Under the pieces are notes generated by a model. The model saw only the letters and a list, made by a program, of their open reading frames with translations, was not told the DNA's origin and did no database searches. Position numbers and translations under genes: made by a program. A stretch of DNA of 64,000 nucleotides from Mesaphorura yosii (lineage: Eukaryota > Arthropoda > Collembola > Poduromorpha > Tullbergiidae). This document shows positions 37,301-50,797 of the stretch, in pieces; positions within the stretch are counted from its first letter, which is position 1; the number at the start of each line of letters is the position of its first letter. The DNA lies in NCBI GenBank assembly GCA_009869945.1, contig WIXG01000114.1, positions 1 through 64,000 on the forward strand, written 5' to 3'.

Positions 37301-40300
37301 ACCCACCTTTCCCATTGCCAGTAACTAGTTTTGGATGCGGCTCCAGAACAATCGTATTCCAGAACTCCTCTTCGAGTCCCTCAGTCGTTGTCATTGTATT
37401 GCACGATCGCAAAGGTAATTCATAAACTATGGTGTCCACTGCTTGATACTCTTTCAAGCAGGAAGAGTTTTTGCTCAGTCCCTGTAAATAGACAGAAAAC
37501 AAACACTCCCTTAGTGTTAAGTGCAAATTATTAAAGTGCTAGTGCTAAACATGACATGACATAGCGCGATAGCATGGTACGGCAGAGAAATTTATTATCA
37601 TTACTCAAATTGCGTACACGATACGACGCGTCGGTGAGATAATAATTTCGTAAGGTACAAGCACATCTTCACCCACGGCCGTATCACCACTCATCAGGAC
37701 GTACATATCTGCATCTTCTTTCGCGCTGGTCATCCAAGCAGTAAGAATGAATTAACCAACTACCCGTTCGAATTCACGTAACGCATTTCGCATTACTGAG
37801 AAGTGTTTTTAATTTTTATGACTAGGCGCAGTGACCAGTGAACGTGTGACCATGAGCATGTGGGCAAGGAACAAATGTGCTAAGTGCGGTGAAGGTGCGC
37901 GCTTGGAGTATGTTTAGTGGTTGCTCATGCAGAAGACATTTTTACGTAAGAATTAGCTTCGAGTGTGTGCCGTGATGGTCAGTCTCTCGGAACTCTGCAA
38001 AAACTTAACATTGAATATGAACTTCAGACTAAACATCAAATTTTTTTTACTAACACAATGGTCAATGCATGCACTATGGTCATTCTTTTGAAGTTTAATG
38101 GATCTTAAGGAACGACCACGTACAAAGTACAATAAGTCAGGAGCTACTCAACTCTGTAACTCTGCTATGCGTGATAGATGAACTGCTATTTTGAGCCAAG
38201 AGAATCGCGAAACAGTCGCAGAAATGTTGCTTTTTGTCTACGCCCTTGAACGGGTCAGGAATGCATTCAAAATTAATTAAATCTTATGCTATATGACTCC
38301 TGCGCCGCGCTGCTTGCGCATTCTTTGTCTCGGCGCGCTAAAATGGACGTAATCTTAATTAAAAGAGTTTTTGCATGAATCGTAACTTTGCGGAGTTCTC
38401 AGAACTCTGCAAGAAACATCAGCAGGGGCTTATTACACAATTACAATTAAATGGGCCAAATCTTATTAAAAAGGAATCCTCCTCATACATATTCAAATTG
38501 CCTATTTGCTACTGATGGAAATATAGATCATCATCGTACACTCCACCCATACTGAAGGCAGAGATTACATCAAAGATCGAAAATCACAGTGAACGAAAGA
38601 CAAAAACCATAAAAAGGAAATGAAGTACATAAGTTATGCTGCTCTGCGTTCTTGAAGACCTTGACTTGCGTCCCACGCTGGATCACTCGACTCACATACT
38701 CACTTTTTACTACTCTTCATCCTCGTTCTCAGGCGAGGCAGAGTTCGGAGGAGTTCGAAGGATTACTAGGTCCAAAAACCAAAATGTATGCAAATTGCCA
38801 ATGCATCTGCAAGTGGAGATCGTCTACACCTTCATGCCCACTCCTGTCAGACTCAGGAATTCATGACTTCATGAGAATGATGCTCTCATCCAAACCCATT
38901 GTTGTTGGACTGTGGCTGCAATCGCAATTACAGGCTAATGTGGTTTAGTCCAAATAAAGAAACGCGGAGATAACTGAATTCGATAAACACGTATGTGTAC
39001 TATTAATACGATTAATACGATACGATGGGACGCCTCGGTTTGGCTTTGGCGTGTGATATAACAGCTCTACTGCTCAACCTGTTGTGAAGAAAAATGTCTT
39101 CCGTCTTCCTTGTTTTTGCAGAGGCGTCTTGACTCCATTAACATTATTACGCCTGTTACTTAGTGTAAGCGTATGGCACCTGCTGCTGCCAGCGTCGCGC
39201 CTGTGAAGATCTCAGGAGTTTTCTTACGCCAAATGCCAAGTCGATGTGCTTGGAGCTTGTGCTTTGCTTTGATTTTTACTCAGGTGTAAAGATTGATATC
39301 TATCTGGACTAATGTGCGGATTGCGGAGTGAGAGTACCGTATTATTATTCCATTAGAGTGGACGCAGCCGCAACCGCATTAATGAAAGAATCCGCAGAGG
39401 ATGAGTTTTATTCCTGAGCAGGCAGTAATTTTGTAGTTCGAGGATTAATGCCATTAGAATTTATGAAATTGAAGCTGTAGAATTACTGAATGATGTGTAT
39501 GAATCTCAGTGTGAGTTTGCGTAAGGAATTCCTGCCTTTACTTCTGCTTTGTGACCACAAACTTAAGCGGTGTCCTTCATTAAAACTGCTTTTGTTTCAT
39601 TTTCCTTCTCATCTCTTGAGAATTGCGCAGTCAAGAAGTCAAAGAGTCAGTAAATTACCTCAAAACCTTGAAAACGTTACCTTAATTTAGTCTGCACAGA
39701 AATGACTTGCTTAATAGCCTCATCTGCCTTCTGACTGACTTGACTCGCACTTGTCGCTTTGCTACGCTACGTTGCTCAAATTAGTTATGGGTCCAAATGC
39801 TTCTTTGTTCTGTGCAAGTTAGCACGTTGCCTGCTTGACACAGACAAACAGCACGAATTCTTTTTAAAAATCTCCTTTTGAGTGCATCCTCCGTGGAGAT
39901 CTTGAGCAAACAGTTAGTCGCATATGCTTATTACGGAATTAACAGATAACGAAGGATGGACGCGATAAATCAGCGTTGCGTTTACTGTTGCAGTGTGAGG
40001 AGATTTGCCAACTAGTGCCATGCCATGCCATGCCATGTCGTTCCGATACATTTACCCGATTATGTAACGTGTAATTTAATTTGAGATTTACTGCTCTTGG
40101 AGCCATCACAATTTAAGTCAAGTTAACAGCACTGTTGCTTTTGCTTACCTGAGGGTACACCATTCCGCTGAAGTCTGACACTGGCGAAGGAATCTTAACG
40201 GTTATTTGATGGCTATTGCACTCGACTTGAATGGACGACTCCACGATGCTCGTCCAAGAGTCTGAAAACATGAACACAGATCCATCGGAGGCGGCGTGCG

Positions 40301-42423
40301 CGTGCGGGTGCGTCTTGCTGCTGCTTTTGGAGGCAACACTCGTGCCCGTGCCACCACCGCCGCCGCCGCTGTCACTATTTCTGACTATGACTGAGGGAGG
40401 GGAGCCCAACACCCCAAGGCTCAACGTCATCACCTTCAAAGCATTAAGAACGGTATCAATTAGTCAAGAGTCGAGATGCATAAAATTGTGCACTATCTCG
40501 AACTGTATCTCTCAATAAATAAATCATAATTCCTGCTTCGTTCGACAGAAAGGCAGCCCAACTCCATTCATGCTGTCCATCACGGCGAGGCACGGCATCG
40601 CAGGCCAACATTAGCACGATTGTAAAAGGTAAAAATAAATTGTTGCACAGTGAACAGAATCATATTCAAATATTTTGCGTCGATCCTTTCACTTTAATAA
40701 ATCATAACCTAATATTAACATTATTCCAAGTTGCGCCTGCCCTGTCTTGTCTTGCCTTGCTGAGCTTAATATTCTTTTTAACCTGCACCAACCTCGTTGC
40801 ATTATGGCTGCAATAATATTGCTATTAAAATAACTGAGTAATGAGCACTCTTCTGCGCTGTCGATGCACGATGGACGGATTATGCAATAATTTTGACAAA
40901 CTAACAATCTGCGATTCATTCTTCATTCGCCTCAATTGCAACGACTGCAATCTCTTATCACTATCGCTGCCATTAGCGTGTTGAGACCCTTCCTTGCGCA
41001 TTATCAGCGATGAACGCCGAAGTCGTACAATAATCAATCTAAGAACCACGTCGATGTAAAACAAGTGAGTATTTGATTAAGTTGACCATATACGAATGAT
41101 TTGGAGCGAGTGCGCGAATTTTGCGATGCGTAATGATGATAGTCATCAAGTAACGTCAAATTTACGTGGAAATATGATCCTACAACTTACAAGAAGAGCA
41201 GGATTCCTCAACATGCAAAAAATCATCAGTCACGAACTGCACATTTGCAAGAGCAAGTCAGTGAGTTTGCAAAATTTCAATTTGTCAACACTTTAATTGC
41301 AAAAATGCTCCCAGAAAAATGCACAACTCTAAATTGCCTGTCTCTTCTTCAAAAGAAGATTACACTTGAATCTCGGATTATATAATCTCGTAATGACTTG
41401 ATGAATTTTGCAAATCGCGAATCGCAAATGGAAAATGTAATTTGTTTGCCTGATTTGCTTTGGCTTTGTGGCGGCTGCGCCGCTTTGGCTTTGTCGGATG
41501 CGCGAGGTGCAAAAAATGACAGGCTGAAAAGAGTCATTAACTATCTGCGAAAAAGAACGGGTAAAAACGGTGCTTTGAGGATTCCTTTGATGCCTGCATT
41601 TGGTTGGAGGGGAAATTCCTTTGCAGCAACGTGTTAATGGTAAAAATAATGAAAAGACGAAGACGGAAGTAGAATATCCTTTACGACTTGTTTGTTATGT
41701 AATGTATGCACATCTCTTCTGGCTCACGACGAGATGAGGAACAACAATGTGGCAGGAGCGGTAATAGTAATTATTTATGCATGAATACAAGTTTTATGAG
41801 CTTCACTTGTCCTGGCTAGCTTGCCATTTGCTTACGCTTTTACGAATAAAGTAATTATTTTCATATCAGCAAGTTATGGTGCATGAATTCTCCACGCATG
41901 TACGTGCCACGCTCACGGCGCTTGGCAAGCCACATTACAGGCAGACAGGAACATCAATACTAATCACCGCGTGTTGGAAACAATAAACCATAAATCGTCC
42001 ATTCAAAAACCAAAACCACACACATCACACACGAAGCTGTGATCATCAACGGTAATTAAAACAAAACTCAGAAATAAGGAACCAGGCAGCACTCAGCACG
42101 CAGGCCGGGGAGATGAATCTTAATTTGTCCTACTGCAGGCAGAAGACTCAAGACAAGGCTCATGCCGCGGATTCCTGCCTGCCTGGCACAAAACGATCCC
42201 AGCGCAACACAGTGCAAGACTCTCTTTGACGCTATTTCGAAGAAAAGTGAGAGTTGAGCTGCTTTTGATAAGTTTGAGTTGAAACTGCCTTTCAAATTCA
42301 CAACAATTGAACCGTGATTTTATGTAATGAAGGAGGAACACAAGCACATTTGCACAGTTTTCGAATCTTCTGAAATTCGCTCAAATATTTTGAAAAACTC
42401 ACCAGGAGAACGTAGGAGCCCAT
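34320..42423 (-). CDS. ZP-domain type I membrane protein (cuticlin/dusky-like)
   Basis: Exons 42423-42403, 40433-40149, 37481-37307, 37171-37015, 36726-36624, 35079-34873 and 34604-34320 join in phase to 410 residues. The first exon gives MGSYVLL and the second continues VMTLSLGVLGS, so the signal peptide only forms after splicing. A Gly-, Ser- and His-rich linker (about 28-60) leads to the ZP domain: ZP-N from IQVECNSHQITVKIPSP through FSGMVYPQGLSKNSSCLKEY, and ZP-C with YGFRVTDCNVKDGLGWGEES, VGCSVDGEIM and SPSVYYACAVKICKDCQPPE. A furin-type RRRR (about 297-300) follows, then a membrane helix (about 356-378), a short basic cytosolic tail and a terminal YTNTAYSHSS. ZP proteins polymerise into apical extracellular matrix after furin release, and arthropod members shape cuticle over epithelia. 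Introns total over 6 kb, and intron 5 contains ORFs on the opposite strand. Family certain; which ZP paralog is not. Confidence 0.92.
35313..36578 (+). other. Possible nested gene or gene remnant with zinc-finger-like pieces
   Basis: Inside ZP intron 5, on the opposite strand, several short open blocks are bounded by splice-like signals. Block one starts with an ATG at 35313 (MEKDQPVEMVDIVRGGYRKP) and ends at an AAGTAAAAAG donor. Block two begins after a CTCCTTTCAG at about 35460 and contains HYRCRNDCGRTGDRVKIKDH. Block three (about 35708-35810) contains FVCDFPGCSKRFHFKKLLHG, which resembles the first half of a C2H2 finger. Block four follows TCTTTCCAG at 35879 and is Gln/Ser-rich. The last block (36301-36578) holds another Cys/His cluster (ICFQDKCEFTHNKKN). 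I could not join the blocks in one frame: block one to two hits a stop. It may be a decayed copy of a zinc-finger gene, a mobile-element remnant, or a real gene with exons I have misplaced. Confidence 0.3.
40016..40035. repeat. Short tandem repeat, four copies of TGCCA
   Basis: Four perfect copies of the 5-base unit lie in the second intron of the ZP gene. It is a small microsatellite with no apparent function. Confidence 0.8.
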
Positions 42424-45400
42424 TTGGGACGACGTGAGGAAGAGATGGAGACGACACTGTGATTTGCTACATGAGTAAACAGACTCTGAATCAGTTTTCG
42501 TAGTCGACAGTTGCAGTAAATATTAATCAGAGGTAAGACGCGGTTGATGATGATTATGATGTATTGGCACTGCTGCAGTGAATGAGAAGGAAAAGCATTG
42601 CAAATATTAACTCACTCCTTTGCTTCCCTCTACCCTGCTTAGTGCCTGCCTGCCTATTTGCTTATTACCACGCTCACGCTGTTGTTCTGTTGAGGGCTCT
42701 TTCAACAATACACAACCCCGTATAAGATCCTATACACTTATACAGTCTTAAGTGTATGAATCCTTTCACTTGTTACGTTGACCTTGCAGTATTCTCTTCG
42801 TGCAACCAGATGAGAGTCTTGAGTCTGTGCTACACTACTCGCTACGTAATAGCCACAACAATGCGCAGAATATGGGGTATGGTAAGATGGAGGTTTGAGT
42901 GCCCAAAGGGTTCTGCAACACAAGCAATGGCAGGCAATGTGGTGCCAATCCATTCCATAGTGTGTTACGTTGGTGGGGTTTCCTTTAATGCTGTTATTGT
43001 TGTTGGTCCAAGTTAAGAAATTCTTCTTCCTTCATACCTTTTGCATCATCATCATTAACAGTTAAGTTCTGTTCAACGAAAATGTATAGAAGATAGCGCA
43101 ATATTCTCTACAATGTAATGGTACGACTGGCTACGAGACGACGACGAAGCGCAGGCCACAAACGACCAACGGGCCGTTAAAATCTGCCTGCATTCTGCTT
43201 TCTGCATTGCACATGGCTTCCTCCGCGTCCTGCGCGTTCCCTTGTGTCCTCTGAGGCCCAGTATCCACCACCGCCGACGAGCTGACCGCAGAGCTTCACA
43301 GGAGTTCGTCAAAGTAAACATGCAATACGCAAAGCCACATTAGTGGCTGATGCTAAGAAGAGCACTTTGCGAGACGAATGTGTGAAAATCCCTGCCATTT
43401 GCCATAATCAGAATCCTAATGTGACCTGTGCACGTACACGATTTGTGTACGTTGCAAGCCAGCATTTGCATTAATTTGGCGATGTGAAATGTGAACGTCT
43501 GGCCAAAATAAGATTCGTATCAAGACCATATATAAATTGATGACAGAAAACCAAGAAAAAAGTGAGTATTTAAAAAGGGTTATAAGGACATTTACTTTGC
43601 AAGTGTATTATTTGCAATTTACAGGTTGGTCAGTCCAACCAACTCAAGCACAGTTATAAATTGTGTCCCATTGTAATGGCAAATGGCACTGCGCTCCAAG
43701 TGTAAAGGACCCTCCTATTATGCCCATATTTGGATGATTACGTATTCTTGTCTGTCATTTCAAAATCGTACTTTGACGTTCGACTGCTTGAGTAATGCGA
43801 GAACGAGACACCTGTCTCGCACTTGCACTCTGGCTATTTTTGTCTCATTGGCTATTCGCTTTGTCTTACCGTTGCATTCATTATTGTTCTCGACTCGATC
43901 CCTGCTCTGCACCGCTCTGAAGAGACTCTGTGTGTTCTAATAAATGATGCAATTGAAATAAAAAGTCATATAATTGTTGACATAATAAGGAATGGGAAAC
44001 TAAATCAAACTAGCGTTTTGCTGCTGCACAGCACAACAGATTGAATGAATGAGACAATTATAACAATGATTCGGAAAGTGTATCGAAGAGAGATCTGCAT
44101 CCTTTGATAAGGCAAGGGGTTATTGTTATCATTACACGGTGCATTAAATCTTGCATGAATTCACTCTCAGTCAGTCAGTCTCGGCTTCAGCAGCAACAAG
44201 CAAGTGCAGGTGTTTGGTGTCAATTGCGCTCAGAGTCATGAATCATGAGGATAAATATAGTTTGGTTTTCCTTGGTCCAATGCGTACAGCGTACACGATA
44301 TGCAAATGCAAAACAACGTGGATAGGAGATTATGATACAGATGACAATGAATTGTCAAACAATGAACCTCTGCTGTTGCCGCTGCTGTCGCCTTCGTGTT
44401 TTTGCTCTGATTTACGAAATCTGAGACAAACCCTTCAATCAACGTGTCAATTGGGCTTTGGCTTTACCTTACTCCTTATCGAGCCGCGTGTCCTTACACT
44501 ACTTCAGCCTCAGGAGTCAAGTCAAGAATCAATAACACCACTCGCACTAAATCATAATAACAACAATTACACCAGCTGCCAATGCCTCAATACCATACAT
44601 GTACGCGATGAACTATATTCGGTGCAGCAGTGGTGGCAATGCATTGCGTTGCAGTCGTCATCGAGCAGAATTTAGAAAAGAAACACAACCCATTTAAATG
44701 GTTTGTAATTGTTGTGGATGAATATGGAAGATGATGATGCATGAACAGATAAGTACTGCTAACCTTGTGTCAATTTGCTTATTATTGCAATACGTTGCTT
44801 ACTGTACCGCGTAATCGTGTGTGTGTAGTGTGTACGTGTGCGATGAGGTGAATTGTCGAGCATGACCCAAGAATATCAGACTCGCGACTTATTTAGCATA
44901 TTTCAAGTTTAGAAGTTTAAAAGAAGGTGTATAAGGGAATTTTATGATGATTAAGCGTCCTTGTTCTCGAACAAACAGCGGATTTATGACTCGAACTCTG
45001 GATCGTTAACGCCAACACAAATTGACGTTTAACGTTCGAGGAATTTTAATGCTTGTCTTTGTTTTTGCACGTCAGCAATTTCCTTGAAGAGCTCAAACCG
45101 CTCAAAGATCCTGACCGGATGGAAGTTTCTCCAGTCGAATGAACGCACTTTTCCTCTGGCCCTCAAACACAATGGCTCCCGCGGCGATACGGCAAAAACA
45201 ATGGATAATGAATCTTACATAAGGTTACATTTTCCCATTAAAATGATATTAATACACTTCATGCCGAGAGAGCCGCTGAAGATGCGATTCAAGATGAGAT
45301 TCGTATGCGTAATATTTGCCTTACAATGTCACAGTCACGAAGTATAAAATTCATGGATGGTTTATGGCAAGATGAGGGAAGCGATATGACACGCTGCTTG

Positions 45401-48400
45401 AATGTATTAATCACCACGTACGCGTTTTATTTCCGCACACTGCTCCATTATCTCACGTACGGAGATTATGTAATATCAGATTACATTCGCATTAAGATGA
45501 TTCAGGCAAATTATTTTGCATGAGTCTGCCAAGTTCAGCTGCATCATTTCTGCCAAGTGTAACAGGCACGAAGGCAGGTGCCGTGAAAGACAAATTATAT
45601 CCTCTTTATGAATGGTGCCTCGCATTCGCATTCGAAATTTCTTTGACTAAGTAATTGCATTGGTAATAGAGCGATGCGACGCATTTTTCTTATTCTTGCA
45701 GGGGTTTATAGTATTAATCTTCCCAAATTAAGTTTAACTCTGATATTTTCGTCGTACTGCCAATGTCGGCCGGAAGTCGGGCTAGTCTAATTTTCGTCCT
45801 TGCTGCTGTGTAACTTTAATCCATTGCCACATTGATTTTGGTAAATATTTTTATTTTATTCCAATAGCCGATTAAAGTATTGGAAGGACGATGAACTACG
45901 GGATTGACAGCAGAGTTCATGCGTCGTGGGTTGCTGCTTTCGTTCGAACGAGTCGTGTAGCGTAGCAAAAATGATCGCCTGTAATTGATTCAAGTATTAC
46001 ACCATCGCGGTTTAATTGGCTAGAGTGTGCTGATTTCAAAGAACCTTAATTTCAGGAAAGTGATAATATCTTACAGAGTTATAAGGTATTAATTCTTCCA
46101 AGCTTAATTTTGATGGCAAAGTTGAGAACCAGAAAAGCTTTCGCGATCCTATAAGCAAGTCAACCTTTATTTAATTTCTGATATTCTTGAAGACAACCAA
46201 AGTAAGTATCGGTGTGAGGTCTCTTGGACCATTTCTATATCCAAACAATCGAATCACTTCACTGCCTGGATTTAATTAATTTGTAGTTTCTCTTTAGCGC
46301 CTGTTGCTTCACCGTTTCCCGCTTCCGTTAATAATGCTAATTACTTTTGACGTGCAGTCGTTCATTAATATTTCGGTATGAATATGAATGTGAATACGAA
46401 CCATTCCTAGTTTGCAATTTCCATTACGATTCTTCCTCCTCTGCACTGTGCACTGCAGTTACACGAGCCTAAAAATACAAGCGTATCCAAATGAGATCCA
46501 TTGTTATACATATTTTGTATATGACATGCGTGACATGTGTTGTACAGCAACGAATGGATTTGCTTCACCCCAAGAGTCAAGACATGACATCCTCGTTTGA
46601 TTTTGATTTCGGCACATTCACTTTCTTAAAACTCCGCAACATCTCAACTCTGGTCTCTGCGACCATGTAACGTGCAATGAAATCTGCAGCTGCAATCATG
46701 CACACATGACACTTGTTCGTACACGCGAGATATTTCGTCACTTGACGACTTCCCGTGGTCGTAATGACAAGTTGAGAACATCGTAATAAGACCAGACCAG
46801 ACCACCACAGGTCGTACCCCAATTTCCTACGTAATGATTTAATATGTTTTCTTCTTCTCATATTCGTAATTCAATTTCTTGAGTCAGCGAACAGCGAACT
46901 TTGTATAAATCGCAGCTTTGAATCCGGAATCCGGACCCAGAAGCCATTTGAATGTCAGAGTTGGACTTTCATTTTCATTACTGTCAATCACAATTCCTTG
47001 AGCTGTTGGCGAATATAAAAAACGAAATGAGAAAAGGAAACGCATGGAATGGATATTTTCTGGTGGATGTTTTCAAAGTACAAAGGGAGTTGACACACCC
47101 AAGTCGAAACAAGATTCAGCATTGAGCATACGAAATAGTCATCGTTCACTCAGGCTCGAGCTCAGGCCGAAGTAATAACAATCAAATGCAGAAACAATGA
47201 GCAGGGACAGAGACAGAAGTCTCCATTCCATTTCCATGCGTGCTTGCTCGCATTTATTCAGCACTCAGTCTTGACATCAACCTCAATGAATCAACTGTCA
47301 AGGAACGCAATAGACGCAATTTAATACGTGGCAGCATTCAAGACGACAGTCAAGGACACGAGTGCTCGGCGAGTATTCGAGTGTAATGAAAAGAATGCGA
47401 TGCAATTCGATTGTCCTCAGCGCTTGCATACTTCAGTGCGATGGGATACACCAAAAGAATTTAATTTAATCTCAACTTGATCTCATTATTGTCACTTGCA
47501 CTTGGTCTTGGCGTCGATAAATCGCTTCTCCTCTCGTGCTCTGTGATACGTGTGGGCAGATTTGGCGATAAACAGCCTGGCTGTGCGTGGTTTGGTTTTA
47601 TTGGTAGCGGTGGCACTTTGCCATTGAATTGCAATCCAATCCTGATCCTGCTTTAATTTCCTTTTGTAATTTAATGAAGCAAAGCAAGTGCCTCGACCGA
47701 GCCACAAATATGTCCATCGAATGCAAGGGCGGAGGTCAATCTTCTTGCCTTTTGCATTCTGTTGTGCTGTGTTATAATCCCGTATTTAATTCCATATATC
47801 AATGCAAGTGCAGAAAACTGCCAAGAACCGAGCCCAGCCCAGAAACTCCTTCGCTTGCACGCAGAACGCGACCGACCACAGTCGGTCAACAAATTTGTAC
47901 TTCCTTGATCGGCAACCCTTCTTTTTTAATACCATATTTATAACTCTGGATCGTACTCGATTCATTCTTCCCACATCAACACAATCGTGCCGTGCCGTGG
48001 CTCCAATCTCGCTCGATTACAATGCGACGCAAAGGTGAAGGTTGACTGTCATAAAGTAATAAACCACATACCGAGTATCGAGTTCTTGTTTTGGCAGTTT
48101 GTGCATGCCTGTGATTAGATTCAATAAAATTATGGGTCATAGTCACAACGCAAGTGAATATTGGAAAGCCACTCGAATTGTCCCACCGCCAACGCGCAAC
48201 TTGCTACAAAAGGCAGATGCCGACTTCATGCGCCTCATGCAGCGCAGAGGATGCAAATGACATGCTCATGCTCGAGACATCCTTCAAAATCGAAAAGTGC
48301 GAAGGAGTCAAAACACAACATAAAATCAGCAGCATCCTTCAATCACCGAGCAGATGACTGATTGAAAACGAATCTTGTGGACGATGCGGTGCGTGGACGA

Positions 48401-50797
48401 GGACTTGGACTTGATGTATTATCATCACGAAAGAATGCTACTCATAATTATAGAGAATTCTCGCTCAATCTTCCTGGTCTCACCTTGCACTGGTGAGAAG
48501 ACTAAGGCTGCAAGACAAATTTTATCCTCATGTCGTGTTTTTGTTTTCTACTTGGCCAAACTTCCCAACTTGGTGATTTATAATGTGCAGTTGTCAAAAT
48601 CGCCGTATTGCCAATTTACACCTTGCAACACCAAATCCAATGGGCCAATGTTATGTCGAGTCAAGCAACGGCCGACAGAGCTAGCCGAAAAGGGAAGTGG
48701 ATTTTGCTCGAAGAATTCTTATAATGCCATGATTACTGGTTTACTGCTGCGAACTCGCGGATCCAATTAAAGTGTGAAACGTTTTTCAGCTCAGGACGAG
48801 AATTAGGAAGCGAACATTTGCATTCGCGATCCGCTTTGTTGCAGCACAGCGTGCGGGACGTGATTTCTGTGCATACGGCCTTTGTAGTCGTCTTCGGCTT
48901 TTGTTCTTTGGTAATTGAATATAAAGCACGTAGCTCACGTCGTCGGCGAGGTGTGTTTTGTATCTAGTACGCGTACGCTATTCGCGAGCGAGGTGAGTGT
49001 CTGGCTGGACATTGACACCAACCAAGAATTATCGTAAGACGTGTGCGAAACATTAGATGGCTTAAGTCTTCAGTCTTAAGTCGATGATGTAAAAAAAACC
49101 CGCAAAACCACTTCTACAACCGTGAGTTTGAGTTGACGAGCATAGAGCTGGCATTCTTTACCGTCCGGTTTAAGACTGCTGAAGACTATTTACATGAAAC
49201 TCCAATAAACGGAACGATAATAAATTAATAAACATGAAAATCTCATTTTCGAATTACCGGCCATCTCTTTATGAACATTGGCATTAACTAATTAAAGGTT
49301 AACATTCGACCTGTCGGGCTGACTTCATATTCTTACTACCTTAAGTACCTTTGGATTTTTATAGCCGGCGCAGATTTTCTTCTTCTCTGATGCTTGACGC
49401 GCAACACAAAACTGGATATCATTCAAATTCCTGAATTTACGAGATTCTTAAAATTCTTGCAATTCGAACCGTGAACATGCAAAAAATCACTGAAATAAGT
49501 TTCTGAAATTCAATTACAAGAGTACAGTATTCTCTTGCTGTGTACAAGAAAGGATTGGAAGGTTTGCAATTTTATAGCCTTTTCAGTAAAGAATGATTTG
49601 TACGTGGTAGTTTGTAAGGATCTTCGCACACGGAGAAACGACGAACGACATCTTCTGCTGTAAGATGCATTCTACATTATATTCTTTAACTTTTCTTCAT
49701 CTTTGCATTGTTGCAATACACCATTTCACTGTCGTGTCTCGTCTTGCGACGCTTAAGATTAGCGAATAATTTATGACGTGCAAGGCATGCTCAAATAATT
49801 TTACGGCTTGGTCGCTGGCAGTTGTCTAGTTCACAACTGAATGACAAATGATATTTTCTACCCAGACGTGTCTAAAGCATGGAGTCTGGCTTCTCATCCT
49901 GCACCCGTTAGCAAATCGTCTCTCTTTTGAGCTGATCATCACGTAATCATTGGGAAGGGCTTGAAAACCGCTGTTGTTGCACAGAAGATCATGGAATTTA
50001 AAGTCGTAAAACATTAACACATAGAAATAGCAACAAATTCGGAAAGGGTGCGAGAAATTATTACGCCGAGGAATTTTACGGTGGGCCCGGAAAGTTCCTC
50101 CTTTCCTTCCCATGCTGGATGGAAGTGAGTTTTGAAACTGGAACAGATTTTTCAGGAGGTCAGGGGCAAGTGCATTCTTTCCTTGTCCATTGCTGCACTG
50201 CTCTGCAACCACCATTTGCGTGACGCCTGCATTTCGACCACAGCAAGCAGCGAATGCCAATACTATAAAGAATCAGATCGTGTGGATGACCTCGCTCCTG
50301 TGTGCCGTAGCACAGCATAAATTCACAGGTTCACTGTAAACAAATCTTTCGTGATAAATCGCATTAAAGTGAATCCGGTCTTGAAATCGCACAATCTTGA
50401 GCTCTTGTTAAGCAATTCACTTTTCCCTTTGCCCTATGTTCTGTGTTACGAAGTGGTTGAATGTTGAATGTAAAGTTGTGCTTTAAAAACCGGCTGGAAG
50501 TTAGATGACCGAGTCCAAGGTAATCATCATCCGCCGAACAACCTCATATCTTTCTCGTATTTTCATTTCCAACTTTTGCTTTCTTGCTAAAAACCTGTAG
50601 AAAGGGCAAGCAACTCTTTCAGTCGGATCTTCTCATTCGCTGAAGAATCACATCGGCGGACCTGTTTTGTTTCACCTTTCGTTCTTTCGATTTCATTTGG
50701 AGTCTGGACTTGGGACGAAGAAAGTGTCTTTCTTTTCTCTCGAATTCCCTAATTTAAGTTTTTAGTCAGTGTAGCGTTTAGTGCCTAGGTTATTAAG
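42424..50797. other. 8.4 kb region without a convincing gene, between divergent ZP and Pro-rich genes
   Basis: The flanking genes are transcribed away from this region, so it contains both promoters. The open frames seen (for example 44151-44675 plus, 48375-48770 plus, 46577-46861 minus) lack domain patterns, are not flanked by convincing splice signals that link them, and overlap others on the opposite strand. Simple runs such as repeated CAGT near 44170 and ATTCGC near 45620 are present. Its length next to two probably tissue-specific matrix genes would fit distal regulatory DNA, but no element can be named. Confidence 0.45.

Noticed and set aside
44151..44675. Plus-strand frame of 174 codons in the gene-free interval
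   Set aside because: Composition is unlike the real genes, there is no domain, and no splice partner was found.
48375..48770. Plus-strand frame of 131 codons
   Set aside because: No recognisable domain, starts at a poor context, and not linked to other exons.
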